Notes: generated by a model not told the origin, from the sequence alone. Counted from the stretch's first letter, positions 25,820-34,152 are shown. The stretch is DNA of 41,451 nucleotides from Fibrobacter sp. (GCA_012519985.1 JAAYPC010000014.1:1-41451), one strand, 5' to 3'. Program-made: numbers and translations.

Positions 25820-26881
25820 ATGCAGCACGGGAAACTGAGAATCATACTGTTCGATGCCAAGCCTTACGACCAGGAGTTTTTCAACAGAATCAACCAGGAT
25901 CCCAGATACGGCTACGAGATTCGCTATATCACCGGTCGGTTGACCGAAGATACGGTTGCCCTGACAGCGGGATTCGATTGCGTTTGTGTTTTTGTAAATG
26001 ATGACATAAATGCCTCCATAATTAACAAATTGTACGAAAACGGGATAAGAATTCTGGCACTTCGCTCTGCCGGATATAACAATGTCGATCTGGATGCCGC
26101 TTACAGAAAGATTCATGTGGTAAGAGTTCCGGCTTATTCTCCCTATGCTATAGCCGAACATACTGTGGCACTGATGCTTTCCTTAAATCGCAAGATTCAC
26201 AAGGCATACATACGCACACGTGAAAACAATTTCACAATCAATGGTCTTCTTGGATTTGACATGCATGGCAAAACTGCAGGAGTGATAGGTACTGGAAAGA
26301 TCGGAAAAATGGTTATCCAGATTTTAAAAGGTTTCGGTATGAAAATTCTAGCTTTTGATGTTTATCCTGACTTCAAATTCGCCGAACAGACCGGTATTGA
26401 ATACGCAAGCCTGGATACCATCTATCAGGAATCAGATATTATTACACTTCACTGCCCGCTAACTCCTGAAAATGTGCACATGATCAATGCCGATACTATC
26501 TCCAGAATGAAAAAAGGTGTAATGATAATCAATACCGGCAGAGGCAAACTCATTAACACACGCGATTTGATAGCAGCGCTCAAAGAGAGAAAAATCGGGT
26601 CTGCGGGACTTGATGTATACGAGGAGGAAGGAGATTATTTCTTTGAGGACTTTTCTGCAGAACCGATCAGTGATGATATTCTGGCCAGGTTACTATCCTT
26701 TCCAAATGTGCTGGTTACCTCGCATCAGGCATTTTTTACCCGTGAAGCTATAGAAAAAATTACTGAAACGACTCTGGAAAACATACGCCTTTATTTCGAG
26801 CAGAATCAATTACCAAATGAGATCTGCTACAGATGCTCTGAGGGTAAATGCACCAGAGTCACTACCGGTCACTGTTTCTGA
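25820..26881 (+). CDS. ldhA: D-lactate dehydrogenase (2-hydroxyacid dehydrogenase family)
   Basis: NADH-dependent reduction of pyruvate to D-lactate, a fermentation enzyme. 353 residues with AGGAGG ideally placed before the ATG. It shows LRSAGYNNVDLDAA with R82, the coenzyme-binding GTGKIG (157-162) ending the first strand in FDVYP with D180, which selects NAD over NADP, the NTGRGKLINTRDL segment (catalytic Arg), E in DVYEEEGDYFFED, and the catalytic His in SHQAFFT (H302). The DYFFED and SHQAFFT motifs are specific to the LdhA-type subfamily. The C-terminus carries an extra Cys-rich tail (CYRCSEGKCTRVTTGHCF) not normally seen in LdhA; it could bind metal or be redox-sensitive. It is convergent with the flavodiiron protein gene. 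Confidence 0.92.
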   Translation: MQHGKLRIILFDAKPYDQEFFNRINQDPRYGYEIRYITGRLTEDTVALTAGFDCVCVFVNDDINASIINKLYENGIRILALRSAGYNNVDLDAAYRKIHVVRVPAYSPYAIAEHTVALMLSLNRKIHKAYIRTRENNFTINGLLGFDMHGKTAGVIGTGKIGKMVIQILKGFGMKILAFDVYPDFKFAEQTGIEYASLDTIYQESDIITLHCPLTPENVHMINADTISRMKKGVMIINTGRGKLINTRDLIAALKERKIGSAGLDVYEEEGDYFFEDFSAEPISDDILARLLSFPNVLVTSHQAFFTREAIEKITETTLENIRLYFEQNQLPNEICYRCSEGKCTRVTTGHCF

Positions 26882-26948
26882 TTTGTTTTACTTCCATCCC
26901 AATAGGAGATTCCACAGGTTTTATTGGCAAAGCCCCCTGCTGGAAACT

Positions 26949-26966
26949 CCCCCTTATTAAAGGGGG
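26949..26966. terminator. Bidirectional terminator between convergent genes
   Basis: CCCCCTT (26949-26955) pairs perfectly with AAGGGGG (26960-26966) across a 4-nt loop. It lies between the convergent ldhA and flavodiiron-protein stops (26881 and 27019). The T-richness after it is poor, so efficiency is uncertain. Confidence 0.55.
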
Positions 26967-27018
26967 ATTCCTTTGCTGCTTACAACTTTACAGTTAATTT
27001 TTGCACAGCAGGTGATTA

Positions 27019-28209
27019 TCAGTTTATAGCCTTTACCAATGCTTTGCCATAATCAAAACATTGTTTCAAAGCGTTGTCATCGGGATACCACAAAATCCTG
27101 GGCCCCTGCGCTAAAGGTTCAAAACCGCTTTTAGCCAGAAGATCATTAATAATGGCACTGGCCTCACCACTCCACCCATAACTGCTGAACGAAGCAGCTT
27201 TTTTCTTCTTAAATGATAATCCGCGAATCTGCTCCAGAATTCCCCCCACCGCGCTTAAAATACCCCTGTTAATGGTGGGAGAGCCAACCATAACCCCTTT
27301 GGAACGGAATATATCGGTGATTATAGCAGTCTTATCGGATCTGGCTGCATTGTGTATTTTCAATTTAATTGAGGGATCTGCTGCATTTATTCCGTCAGCA
27401 ATTGCTTCGGCAATTCTTCGGGTGGAGTTCCACATGGTATCGTAGATCAAAGTGAACTGATTATCTGCATAATCCGATGCCCATTGCTGGTATTTTCTGA
27501 CAATCTGCATGGGATCATCTCTCCATATTACTCCATGGCTGGGACAGATCATGGAAACCGGAAGATTCAGAGAAACAACCTCTTCGATTTTCTTTTTAAC
27601 AAAACTGTTAAAAGGAGTCAAAATATTGGCATAGTACTTTATGCATTCTTCCCATAGCTCAGAGGGATCTGCAAGATCGTTATAGATTGACTCAGTTGCA
27701 TAGTGCTGCCCAAAGGCATCATTGCTGAAGAGAATTTCACTTTTTGTCAGATAACAGAACATGCTGTCTGGCCAATGAAGCATTGGTGCTTCAACGAATA
27801 TCAGCTCCCTTTGACCCAATGGTAAACGATGTCCGGTTTTTACCACCTGGAAATTCCAGTCCTGATGATAATGACCTTTGAGTGATTTTACTGCATTTGC
27901 GGTGCAGTACACCGGTTTGCCTGGAATGCGTTCCAATAATTTGGCTAAAGCGCCGCTATGATCGATTTCTCCGTGATTGGCAACTATATAATCGATACTG
28001 TTCAGGTCAACGGTTTCTGAGAGCTGTTCAATGAATTCATCGGCAAATGGAGCCCAAACCGTATCGATCAGAACCGTTTTTTCATCTTTTATCAAATATG
28101 AGTTATAAGAACTGCCCCGCTGCGCAGAGTATTCTTCACCATGGAATTTTCTTAGCTCCCAATCAATTTTGCCAACCCAGAACACAGAATCTTTAATTTC
28201 GAAATGCAT
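27019..28209 (-). CDS. Flavodiiron protein (A-type, oxygen/NO reductase)
   Basis: Cytoplasmic enzyme that reduces O2 to water (or NO to N2O) to protect anaerobic metabolism. 396 residues. The beta-lactamase-like domain (1-250) has all diiron ligands: H79, E81, D83 in NHGEIDHSG, H145 in LHWPDS, D164 in SNDAFGQH and H225 in PSHGVIW. The flavodoxin domain (about 253-396) begins TLIYDTMWNSTRRIA, the FMN phosphate loop, and has VGSPTINRG and SSYGWSGEA. It belongs to class A (no fused rubredoxin or oxidoreductase). GGAGGG lies five bases before the ATG. It stands alone; a rubredoxin partner gene is not in the window. Its presence fits the strictly anaerobic profile given by NifJ. Confidence 0.93.
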   Translation of the reverse strand: MHFEIKDSVFWVGKIDWELRKFHGEEYSAQRGSSYNSYLIKDEKTVLIDTVWAPFADEFIEQLSETVDLNSIDYIVANHGEIDHSGALAKLLERIPGKPVYCTANAVKSLKGHYHQDWNFQVVKTGHRLPLGQRELIFVEAPMLHWPDSMFCYLTKSEILFSNDAFGQHYATESIYNDLADPSELWEECIKYYANILTPFNSFVKKKIEEVVSLNLPVSMICPSHGVIWRDDPMQIVRKYQQWASDYADNQFTLIYDTMWNSTRRIAEAIADGINAADPSIKLKIHNAARSDKTAIITDIFRSKGVMVGSPTINRGILSAVGGILEQIRGLSFKKKKAASFSSYGWSGEASAIINDLLAKSGFEPLAQGPRILWYPDDNALKQCFDYGKALVKAIN

Positions 28210-28337
28210 AGAATCCCTCCAGTGTAAATAGTGTTTTATAAAAGAGCTGAAGAATTTTTAATATAGAAGATATACTTTTTTGCATAAATGTTTTAAAGGG
28301 GAAAAGGTGGTGATCTTGATTGGGGCGATGTTTTTTG
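28210..28337. other. Intergenic region upstream of the flavodiiron gene
   Basis: Carries the flavodiiron promoter on the minus strand. A TGGGGC...GCCCCA pairing (28321-28326 with 28337-28342) adjoins the first of the CCCCAGAG hairpins. No gene is seen. Confidence 0.35.
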
Positions 28338-28381
28338 CCCCAGAGATGAATCTTTCATGTATCATAAAACTACCTCTGGGG
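28338..28381. repeat. REP-like hairpin R1 (CCCCAGAG...CTCTGGGG)
   Basis: CCCCAGAG (28338-28345) and CTCTGGGG (28374-28381) form a perfect 8-bp stem with a 28-nt loop. It is the outermost of four related palindromes around the transposase-like gene, here on the side of its 3' end. Confidence 0.75.
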
Positions 28382-28481
28382 TAAATAGATTGAGATTTAA
28401 AAATTTTTTCGAAAATATTAATAGGAAATTATGATTTCCAGATTTCGGATTCAGTAATGTCTTAATTTCCCAGGCGAAATG
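28382..28481. other. Gap between hairpins R1 and R2
   Basis: About 100 AT-rich bases separating the two downstream hairpins. Nothing recognisable. Confidence 0.3.
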
Positions 28482-28525
28482 CCCCGGAGTTAAAAACTCA
28501 ACTCGAAAAAGAGTCATCTCTGGGG
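28482..28525. repeat. REP-like hairpin R2
   Basis: CCCCGGAG (28482-28489) pairs with CTCTGGGG (28518-28525; one G-U pair), loop 28 nt. The left half continues GTTAAA as in R4, and the right half is preceded by GTCATCT as in R3 (TTCATCT), so R1-R4 are one family with mixed half-sites. Confidence 0.75.
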
Positions 28526-28732
28526 AGCTAGGCAATTCTTCATATCCTATGTCAATATTTTCCTAACGTCTTTCTCTCCAGACTTTTGATTTTCATCCAC
28601 GAATTCCAATGAAATAAGAAAATTTGACATTTTACACTACAGACATCACTATATTCAAAAATAGCTAAATATCCAGCTATTAAGCGAATTAATAATCATG
28701 AATCGGCTATTGTTTATTTTCGATGATTCTTT
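28526..28732. other. 3' flank of the transposase-like gene
   Basis: About 200 bp of AT-rich sequence without gene or clear terminator between R2 and the stop codon of the transposase-like gene. Confidence 0.3.
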
Positions 28733-29698
28733 TCAGGTAATCTCTTCCAATACTTTTTCCATAAGATACTCCCTATTCTCCACTCTTTGAAACCTAGTAA
28801 GCATCCTGGAAACCGCCGCTTCCGTTACCCTCAGATACCTGGCTGCATCTGCTCCACTGAATTCATACAGGCTTTTGCAGATAGTAACAAAAAGTTCCCT
28901 GCCGGTAGATCTGACATTAGACTGACCGGCTCTATAAAGATCCTCTTTTTCCATAATCAGTATATTGGCAACCTTTTCATGAATCTTCTCCATTCTTACA
29001 TTTTCGCTAATATGACGAGCAATAAGTAAGCGCCTGCATCGATCCATCTTTATTACCTGCTCGACAAACTCCGGCTTACCAATTACCCATAGCTGCGGTT
29101 TTTGGAATCCCTGCTTTGCACTATTGATCATTTTCAATTTTGATGTAATCTCATCATCACTATCGATATTTTTAATAAACTGAGAATATTTCTCAACAGA
29201 ATCTATCCCCATCTGTTTTAGTACTGCATCTTTATCTATCAAATCGGAAGTGTTATTTCCCATAATAATCGAATGACTGCAGTATTTATAATGAATTAGT
29301 TCGTCCAGACTCATTTCTCCCAGTTGTACGGGTTCCAGATGAACAGCACGAACAAGCTCTTTTAGACGTTCGTTTTCTACTATTCCTGATTTGAAACGGG
29401 AAGAGAAGGCGGTTCCTTCACGATTAAGCACTTTATTAACTTTTTTGGCAAGGATAGAGTTAAATGTCTGCATAGCCAGGGAGATAGACTTCTGGCCCGA
29501 CTGGATAACCATGTTATACTGATTTAAGGAGATGGAGAAAGCCAGACAGGTGAAATCGTATTTTTTCAAGGTTTTTTCTAACAACTTAAGGAAGAAAGAC
29601 TTGATTTCATCTTTTTTAAACATTTGCAGTTCATGAACACCAATGGAGCAGACCTGATAAATAACGCCAGGAACAATGATTCTTGGTTTCGTGGCCAT
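28733..29698 (-). CDS. Catalytically dead REP-associated tyrosine transposase (RAYT)-like protein with C-terminal HTH
   Basis: 321 residues. The opening PRIIVPGVIYQVCSIGVHELQMF, FSSRFKSGIVE and ELVRAVHLEPVQLGEM follow the pattern of Y1/TnpA_REP transposases (PR..yPG..YHV..RG....., F..RYKs.lv, ELvRYIHLNPVrag). The HUH motif, normally NH-x-H, reads NQYN at 59-62, and the region that normally holds the catalytic Tyr (RYxxYFN) reads AKKVNKVLN. Both His and the Tyr are therefore lost and it should not cut DNA. After residue 180 the C-terminal part ends in a helix-turn-helix-like FSGADAARYLRVTEAAVSRMLTR (280-302), as in long RAYT relatives. AAGGAGAA lies just before the ATG, inside repeat R3. Four CCCCAGAG hairpins flank the gene. 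This looks like a domesticated DNA-binding protein; its function is unknown. Confidence 0.78.
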   Translation of the reverse strand: MATKPRIIVPGVIYQVCSIGVHELQMFKKDEIKSFFLKLLEKTLKKYDFTCLAFSISLNQYNMVIQSGQKSISLAMQTFNSILAKKVNKVLNREGTAFSSRFKSGIVENERLKELVRAVHLEPVQLGEMSLDELIHYKYCSHSIIMGNNTSDLIDKDAVLKQMGIDSVEKYSQFIKNIDSDDEITSKLKMINSAKQGFQKPQLWVIGKPEFVEQVIKMDRCRRLLIARHISENVRMEKIHEKVANILIMEKEDLYRAGQSNVRSTGRELFVTICKSLYEFSGADAARYLRVTEAAVSRMLTRFQRVENREYLMEKVLEEIT

Positions 29699-29702
29699 AA
29701 GG

Positions 29703-29826
29703 TTCTCCTTTGTTTAAGGGGTTCGGGGAAAATAAAGCTGCAATTTTTGTTCCAGGGAAACAGTGCCCCAGAGGTGAAAAGTTTACAGATCTCAAATTCA
29801 TCTCTGGGGTGAAGAAGACCGGAAAA
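29703..29826. repeat. Direct repeat carrying hairpin R3, adjacent to the RAYT-like start
   Basis: Contains CCCCAGAGGTGAA (29766-29778) pairing with TTCATCTCTGGGG (29797-29809): a 13-bp stem with one G-U pair. The unit aligns over ~125 bp with 30071-30195: TTCTCCTTT, AATAAA..GCAATT, TTCCAGG, TGCCCCAGAG, GGGGTGAAGA. It includes the transposase-like gene's ribosome-binding site on the minus strand. Confidence 0.8.
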
Positions 29827-30070
29827 AATCACAAACTATTGATTTGAGATAATAACAGAATTCGAGTTTCAGATATATAAAACAGAACAGCAATCAATAC
29901 CAGAAACAGGATGATTTTTATAATTTTTTACCAATTGGTAATGATCGGTGAAGATGAGGAAAGCAAATCTTTAGAGAAAAGGTGTTGATTTCACCATTAT
30001 TAAACGTCTGCGGATCTTAAATACCCAGTGGAAAAGGCCATCGAGGTGATTCTGTTCTCAGTGCACTTTA
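29827..30070. other. Spacer between the two repeat copies
   Basis: About 240 bp upstream of the transposase-like gene and between its duplicated leader copies. No gene or clear hairpin is evident. Confidence 0.3.
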
Positions 30071-30195
30071 TTCTCCTTTGGTGAAAGAATACGCGGAAAT
30101 AAACCCGCAATTATTATTCCAGGAGTTACTGCCCCAGAGTTAAATTGTTTACAATTTAAAGAGTTACCTCCGGGGTGAAGAGGTCTGAAAATTAC
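30071..30195. repeat. Direct repeat carrying hairpin R4
   Basis: A second copy of the transposase leader unit. CCCCAGAG (30132-30139) faces CTCCGGGG (30168-30175; one A-C mismatch), with a further perfect inner pairing TTAAATTGT/ACAATTTAA. It has the same upstream GCAATT...TTCCAGG block and GGGGTGAAGA tail as R3, which points to a duplication of the gene's upstream end without its coding sequence. Confidence 0.75.
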
Positions 30196-30457
30196 CTCCC
30201 CACCCCGAGAAATTCTTACAACAAAATAAAAAAACATAATCTGAAATCAAAACAATAAGCGGGCACACCTTTCTACCCTAACAACAAATAAGCCTTGACC
30301 TCATCCTGCTATTCCCAATCAATCACCACTCAATAATACATGTCTGGAAGTTTCTTAGCTACAGTGACTCCAAATAAGACAATTTTGCCGTAAAACTGCA
30401 ATCGTACAGCGTTTATACAGCTTTTCTCTCCCGCAATCCTGATACTATTTTAATTCC
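30196..30457. other. Intergenic region before the radical SAM gene
   Basis: About 260 bp holding the promoter of the radical SAM gene. No clear promoter or RNA structure is recognised. Confidence 0.3.
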
Positions 30458-31327
30458 ATGCATTACGAAGGCGCAATAATTCGCCCTCCCAGTGAGGCTG
30501 ACAGTATTCTTCTTCAGGTAACTATCGGCTGCTCCCATAACAAATGCAGTTTTTGCGGTATTTACAAAGACAAGACTTTCCGTATAAGGGATGATTATCA
30601 GATAGAAGAAGATCTTAAATACGCTTCCCTCCATTTTCGCAATAAAGACAAAATATTTCTCTGTGATGGTGATGCCCTGATAATCCCCTTTGCCAGGTTG
30701 CAGAAACTTCTGCTCAATATCCGCAAGACTCTTCCCTGGATAAGCAGAGTGGGAACCTATGCCAACGCTAAAGCAATAGCACGCAAATCCTTGGATGAAC
30801 TGGTACAGTTAAAGGAAATGGGCTTACGCATCATTCACATGGGCCTGGAATCCGGTGATGATGAGACGCTTAGAAGATGCGGTAAATGGGGTGATGCGTC
30901 AATGATAATCGAGCAAGGGCAGAAAGTCCGAGAAGCCGGTATCAATCTCTTTATCACCGTGCTTTTAGGACTGGCCGGTCCTCAACGCTCTTCAATTCAT
31001 GCAGAAAAAACCGGTATCGCACTTACCAGCATAAATCCAAACTATGTGGGAGCCTTAAGTCTTATCCCTGTTGAAAACACCCCTCTTTACAAGCAGATGC
31101 AACGGGGAGAATTTAATCTCATGAGTCCACTCGAAATACTTAAAGAGCTCAGAATCATGCTGCAATTCACCGATCTTCGCCCCGGTTATTTTTACGCTAA
31201 TCATGCATCAAACTATCTGCCGCTTCGGGCACGTCTTCCACGTGACAAAGAAAGCGCACTTACCCTGATCGATAAAGCCCTGAGTGGAAAGATAAAATTG
31301 ACACCCGAATGGCTCAGAGGACTATAG
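30458..31327 (+). CDS. Radical SAM protein, C-x4-C-x2-C type
   Basis: 289 residues. The [4Fe-4S] cluster motif is GCSHNKCSFCGIYKDK with C25, C30 and C33, i.e. Cx4CxxC rather than the usual Cx3CxxC. A CSHN(K/R)CxFC sequence preceded by RPPSEADSILLQVT is typical of a widespread uncharacterised radical SAM subfamily. Further support comes from DGDALIIP (SAM-binding region, GDG/ALxLP pattern), RVGTYANAKAI and HMGLESGDDETLR. No auxiliary-cluster domain or B12-binding domain is visible, so it is a compact core enzyme. The substrate is unknown. It is a single gene; no strong Shine-Dalgarno is seen before the ATG. The downstream neighbour is a flavin reductase on the opposite strand. Confidence 0.85.
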   Translation: MHYEGAIIRPPSEADSILLQVTIGCSHNKCSFCGIYKDKTFRIRDDYQIEEDLKYASLHFRNKDKIFLCDGDALIIPFARLQKLLLNIRKTLPWISRVGTYANAKAIARKSLDELVQLKEMGLRIIHMGLESGDDETLRRCGKWGDASMIIEQGQKVREAGINLFITVLLGLAGPQRSSIHAEKTGIALTSINPNYVGALSLIPVENTPLYKQMQRGEFNLMSPLEILKELRIMLQFTDLRPGYFYANHASNYLPLRARLPRDKESALTLIDKALSGKIKLTPEWLRGL

Positions 31328-31483
31328 TGGTCAGCAAGTTTTTTATCATTGAAAAAAGCATTAAAAGATTGCCAGTAGGGCTGGTCTGAAAAGATCGTTA
31401 GAGATTTACTGACCAGGATGAATCAAGCCGATGCCTTGCCCTATTCGTATCAGGCAGGCACCGTTAATAACGTACCTTATTAC

Positions 31484-31990
31484 TCATTTTTCATCAACTG
31501 TCGAATAGCAGTCTGCAATTTCACCATAATAGATGGTATGATAATCCTTGTTGGGATAAAGACTTTTGTAGGACTCAGCCAAAGCAGCAGGATTGATTGC
31601 AGATTTGTATACTATTTTGCATTCATAATGGATTCCTGCAATATCCAGTACCGGGGTACGAACTTTCTTACCAGGATAAATTTCCAGTTCACATTCTTTA
31701 AATTTATCGTGCGACTTACCGGATTTTGTACCACAGAATTCCAGTTGCCTTGACATATCTGTCAGGGGGATACTGACGGTAAATTCAGTTGATTTTTCGA
31801 TTATTTTATAAGTATAGCGGGAGTTTCGCACCATAACAGTAAACATGGGTCTACCCCATAAAAATCCAACCGATGCCCAACCGATAGTCATTACATTGAG
31901 AGCATCACCAGCCTGGACCGTTAAAAATGCACCTTTACGGATCTGTTCCATTACCTTATCGGCAACTGCCATATAATCAACCTGATGCAT
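31484..31990 (-). CDS. Flavin reductase-like FMN-binding protein (flavoredoxin family)
   Basis: 168 residues with the split-barrel flavin reductase fold: NVMTIGWASVGFLWGRPMFTVMVRNSRYTYKIIEKSTEFTVSIP is the typical FMN-binding core, followed by FCGTKSGKSHDKF. These proteins carry FMN and pass electrons, often to or from ferredoxin- or flavodiiron-type partners in anaerobes. The flavodiiron gene is 3.3 kb away but not cotranscribed. The gene lies 137 bp after ettA on the same strand, with a strong hairpin between them, so it likely has its own promoter. Confidence 0.82.
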   Translation of the reverse strand: MHQVDYMAVADKVMEQIRKGAFLTVQAGDALNVMTIGWASVGFLWGRPMFTVMVRNSRYTYKIIEKSTEFTVSIPLTDMSRQLEFCGTKSGKSHDKFKECELEIYPGKKVRTPVLDIAGIHYECKIVYKSAINPAALAESYKSLYPNKDYHTIYYGEIADCYSTVDEK

Positions 31991-32045
31991 ACAGTAACTC
32001 TCCTCCCGGAATTGTCTGTTAAAGTACCTGTTCTCAAATGATGCT

Positions 32046-32066
32046 GCCGGAAAAGATTTTTCCGGC
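32046..32066. terminator. Terminator-like hairpin between ettA and the flavin reductase gene
   Basis: GCCGGAAAA (32046-32054) and TTTTCCGGC (32058-32066) form a perfect 9-bp stem with a 3-nt loop. It lies in the 3' flank of ettA. The minus-strand continuation is not T-rich, so it may be a processing or attenuation structure instead of a classical terminator. Confidence 0.55.
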
Positions 32067-32126
32067 TAATCACCCGGTTAAAATAGCATTTAGTTCAGCA
32101 GATTCCAACCGAATATTTCACACCGG

Positions 32127-33806
32127 TTACTTTCTTTGTAAAGGCTTGTATTTCACTCTGGTGGGCTGATCTGCAGTTATCCCCAGACGCTCCCTTCGTG
32201 CTTCTTCATAGGAAGCATAATTGCCTTCATGCCACACCACAGTACTGTTCCCTTCAAATGCCAGAATGTGGGTAGCAATTCTGTCAAGAAACCAGCGATC
32301 ATGGCTAACTATCACCGCGCATCCCTCAAAATCTGAAACCGCCTGTTCCAAAGCCTGCAGAGTTTCGACATCCAGATCATTTGTGGGTTCATCCAATAAA
32401 AGCACGTTCCCACCGCTTTGAAGGAGCTTGGCAAGATGCACCCGGTTGCGTTCACCTCCGGAAAGCTCCTTTACCAGTTTCTGCTGATCGGAACCACTGA
32501 AATTAAACTTGCCTACATAAGCCCTGGAATTTACCTCTGTTTTTCCCAGCAAAATAGTATCTTGACCACCAGTAATCTCTTCAAAAACCGTCTTTTCCCC
32601 ATCCAGTGCATCCCGGCTCTGATTTACATAGCTAAGCTGCACAGTCTCTCCGATAATCAGCTCACCGCTGTCAGGCTTTTCCTGAGATGTAATCATTCTC
32701 AGCAATGTGGTTTTTCCGGTTCCGTTTGCACCGATTATCCCTACAATACCAGCTCTGGGAAGAACAAAGTCGAGATCTTCAAAAAGCAGTTTGTCTCCGT
32801 AAGCTTTGCTAAGCTTTTTTGCTGTAATAACCGTGTTTCCCAGACGAGGGCCATGAGGAATAATTATCTGAGCACGGGTGATCTTATCCATGGTTTTCTT
32901 ATTGAGAAGCTCCTCGTACGCATTAAGACGAGCCCGACCCTTGGCCTGTCTGGCTCTCTGAGACATCCGCACCCACTCCAGTTCTGTCTTGAGCCGTTTT
33001 TGCCGATCGCTCTCCTCCTTCTCTTCCTGTGCCAGTCGGGATGACTTCTGTTCCAGCCACGAACTGTAATTACCCTTCCATGGAATTCCTCTTCCACGAT
33101 CTATCTCAAGAATCCAACCCACTACATTATCCAGAAAGTAACGATCATGAGTAACCAGAATGACTGAACCCTGATACTCCCTGAGATGTCTCTCCAACCA
33201 GGCAACCGACTCTGCATCAAGATGGTTTGTAGGCTCATCCAGTAACAAAAGATCAGGTTTCTGCAGCAACAATTTACATAGAGCCACTCGCCGCTTTTCG
33301 CCCCCGGAAAGTTTACTCACATCTGCATCACCTGGCGGAAGCCGCAGGGCATCCATGGCAATCTCCAACTGACGATCCAGTTCCCAGGCATCTACAGCAT
33401 CGATCTTATCCTGAAGCTTTGATTGACGCTCCAGAAGTTTCTCCATCTCATCATCCGAAAGCTCTTCACCAAACCGGTTGGAAATCTCCTCAAACTCCTC
33501 CAGCAAAGATCGAGTCTCCTTGACCGCCAGCTCCACATTCCCCTTGACATCCAGACTCTCATCCAGTAATGGCTCCTGGGGAAGATAGCCCACAGTGCGA
33601 CCAGCCTCGATCCAGGCTTCCCCCTGAAACTCAGTGTCAATACCTGCCATGATTTTAAGCAAAGTACTCTTTCCGGAACCATTTACTCCAATGATTCCAA
33701 TCTTCGCTCCATAATAAAAAGATAGTGAGATATCCTTTAAAACTTCTTTTTGTGGAGGATATACCTTTGTCATTCGATTCATGTAGTAAACAAATTTTTC
33801 TGCCAT
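32127..33806 (-). CDS. ettA: Energy-dependent translational throttle protein EttA (ABC-F)
   Basis: Ribosome-associated ABC-F ATPase that binds the E site and senses the ATP/ADP ratio. 559 residues from the ATG at 33806. It has two ABC domains, each with Walker A (GVNGSGKST; GANGTGKTT), signature (LSGGEKRR; LSGGERNR) and Walker B (LLLLDEPTNHLD; VLLLDEPTNDLD). The arm and linker between them (LKTELEWVRMSQRARQAKGRARLNAYEEL) is the EttA-type P-site tRNA interaction motif. The N-terminus EKFVYYMNRMTKVYPPQKEVLKDISLSF is diagnostic for EttA, and the length is normal. It has no membrane domain. It stands alone on the minus strand. Confidence 0.95.
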   Translation of the reverse strand: MAEKFVYYMNRMTKVYPPQKEVLKDISLSFYYGAKIGIIGVNGSGKSTLLKIMAGIDTEFQGEAWIEAGRTVGYLPQEPLLDESLDVKGNVELAVKETRSLLEEFEEISNRFGEELSDDEMEKLLERQSKLQDKIDAVDAWELDRQLEIAMDALRLPPGDADVSKLSGGEKRRVALCKLLLQKPDLLLLDEPTNHLDAESVAWLERHLREYQGSVILVTHDRYFLDNVVGWILEIDRGRGIPWKGNYSSWLEQKSSRLAQEEKEESDRQKRLKTELEWVRMSQRARQAKGRARLNAYEELLNKKTMDKITRAQIIIPHGPRLGNTVITAKKLSKAYGDKLLFEDLDFVLPRAGIVGIIGANGTGKTTLLRMITSQEKPDSGELIIGETVQLSYVNQSRDALDGEKTVFEEITGGQDTILLGKTEVNSRAYVGKFNFSGSDQQKLVKELSGGERNRVHLAKLLQSGGNVLLLDEPTNDLDVETLQALEQAVSDFEGCAVIVSHDRWFLDRIATHILAFEGNSTVVWHEGNYASYEEARRERLGITADQPTRVKYKPLQRK

Positions 33807-33951
33807 CAATAATCCCTGCTGTTTTCTGGTGATATTGAAATAACTGGTATTTTATTAGTATAAGTAGCCTAAATTAATATTTTCCAAGGGCCCGAAGTGA
33901 ACCTAAATCGGGTAATGGATCTTCTAAATCGTAGGAATTAAGTATCAAAAC

Positions 33952-34152
33952 AATAAATTCCAAATCTCAATTCTTAAATTACAAACAAATTCCAAATCTC
34001 AAAGCTCTGAATTCTAAACAGGAACAGGCGAGAAGGAAAATTCGAAATCCGAAACCGGAACGGGACTTACACTCCTATTCTTCGTTTGGAATTTGGATAA
34101 TCAGTCATTGGGATTTGTTTAAGATTTGGTACTTGGTGATTTGGAATTTTCC
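33952..34152. repeat. AATTCCAAATC-type long imperfect palindrome, copy B
   Basis: It opens with AATAAATTCCAAATCTCAA (33952-33970), identical to the start of copy A at 15612-15630. A left arm of CCAAATCTC/AACAAATTCC blocks is followed by a GGAACAGG block and a GAAACCGGAACGGGAC centre. The right arm has TTTGGAATTTGGATAATCAGTCATTGGGATTTGTTTAAGATTTGG. It has the same left-to-right organisation as copy A. Confidence 0.7.

Noticed and set aside
29735-29765. A third TGTTCC operator next to hairpin R3
   Set aside because: TGTTCCAGGGAAACA lacks the GGAACA half-site at seven-base spacing, and R4 does not keep TGTTCC.
28321-30195. CRISPR array
   Set aside because: The repeats are palindromic, few (four), unevenly spaced and partly duplicated with flanks; there are no regular spacers and no cas genes.
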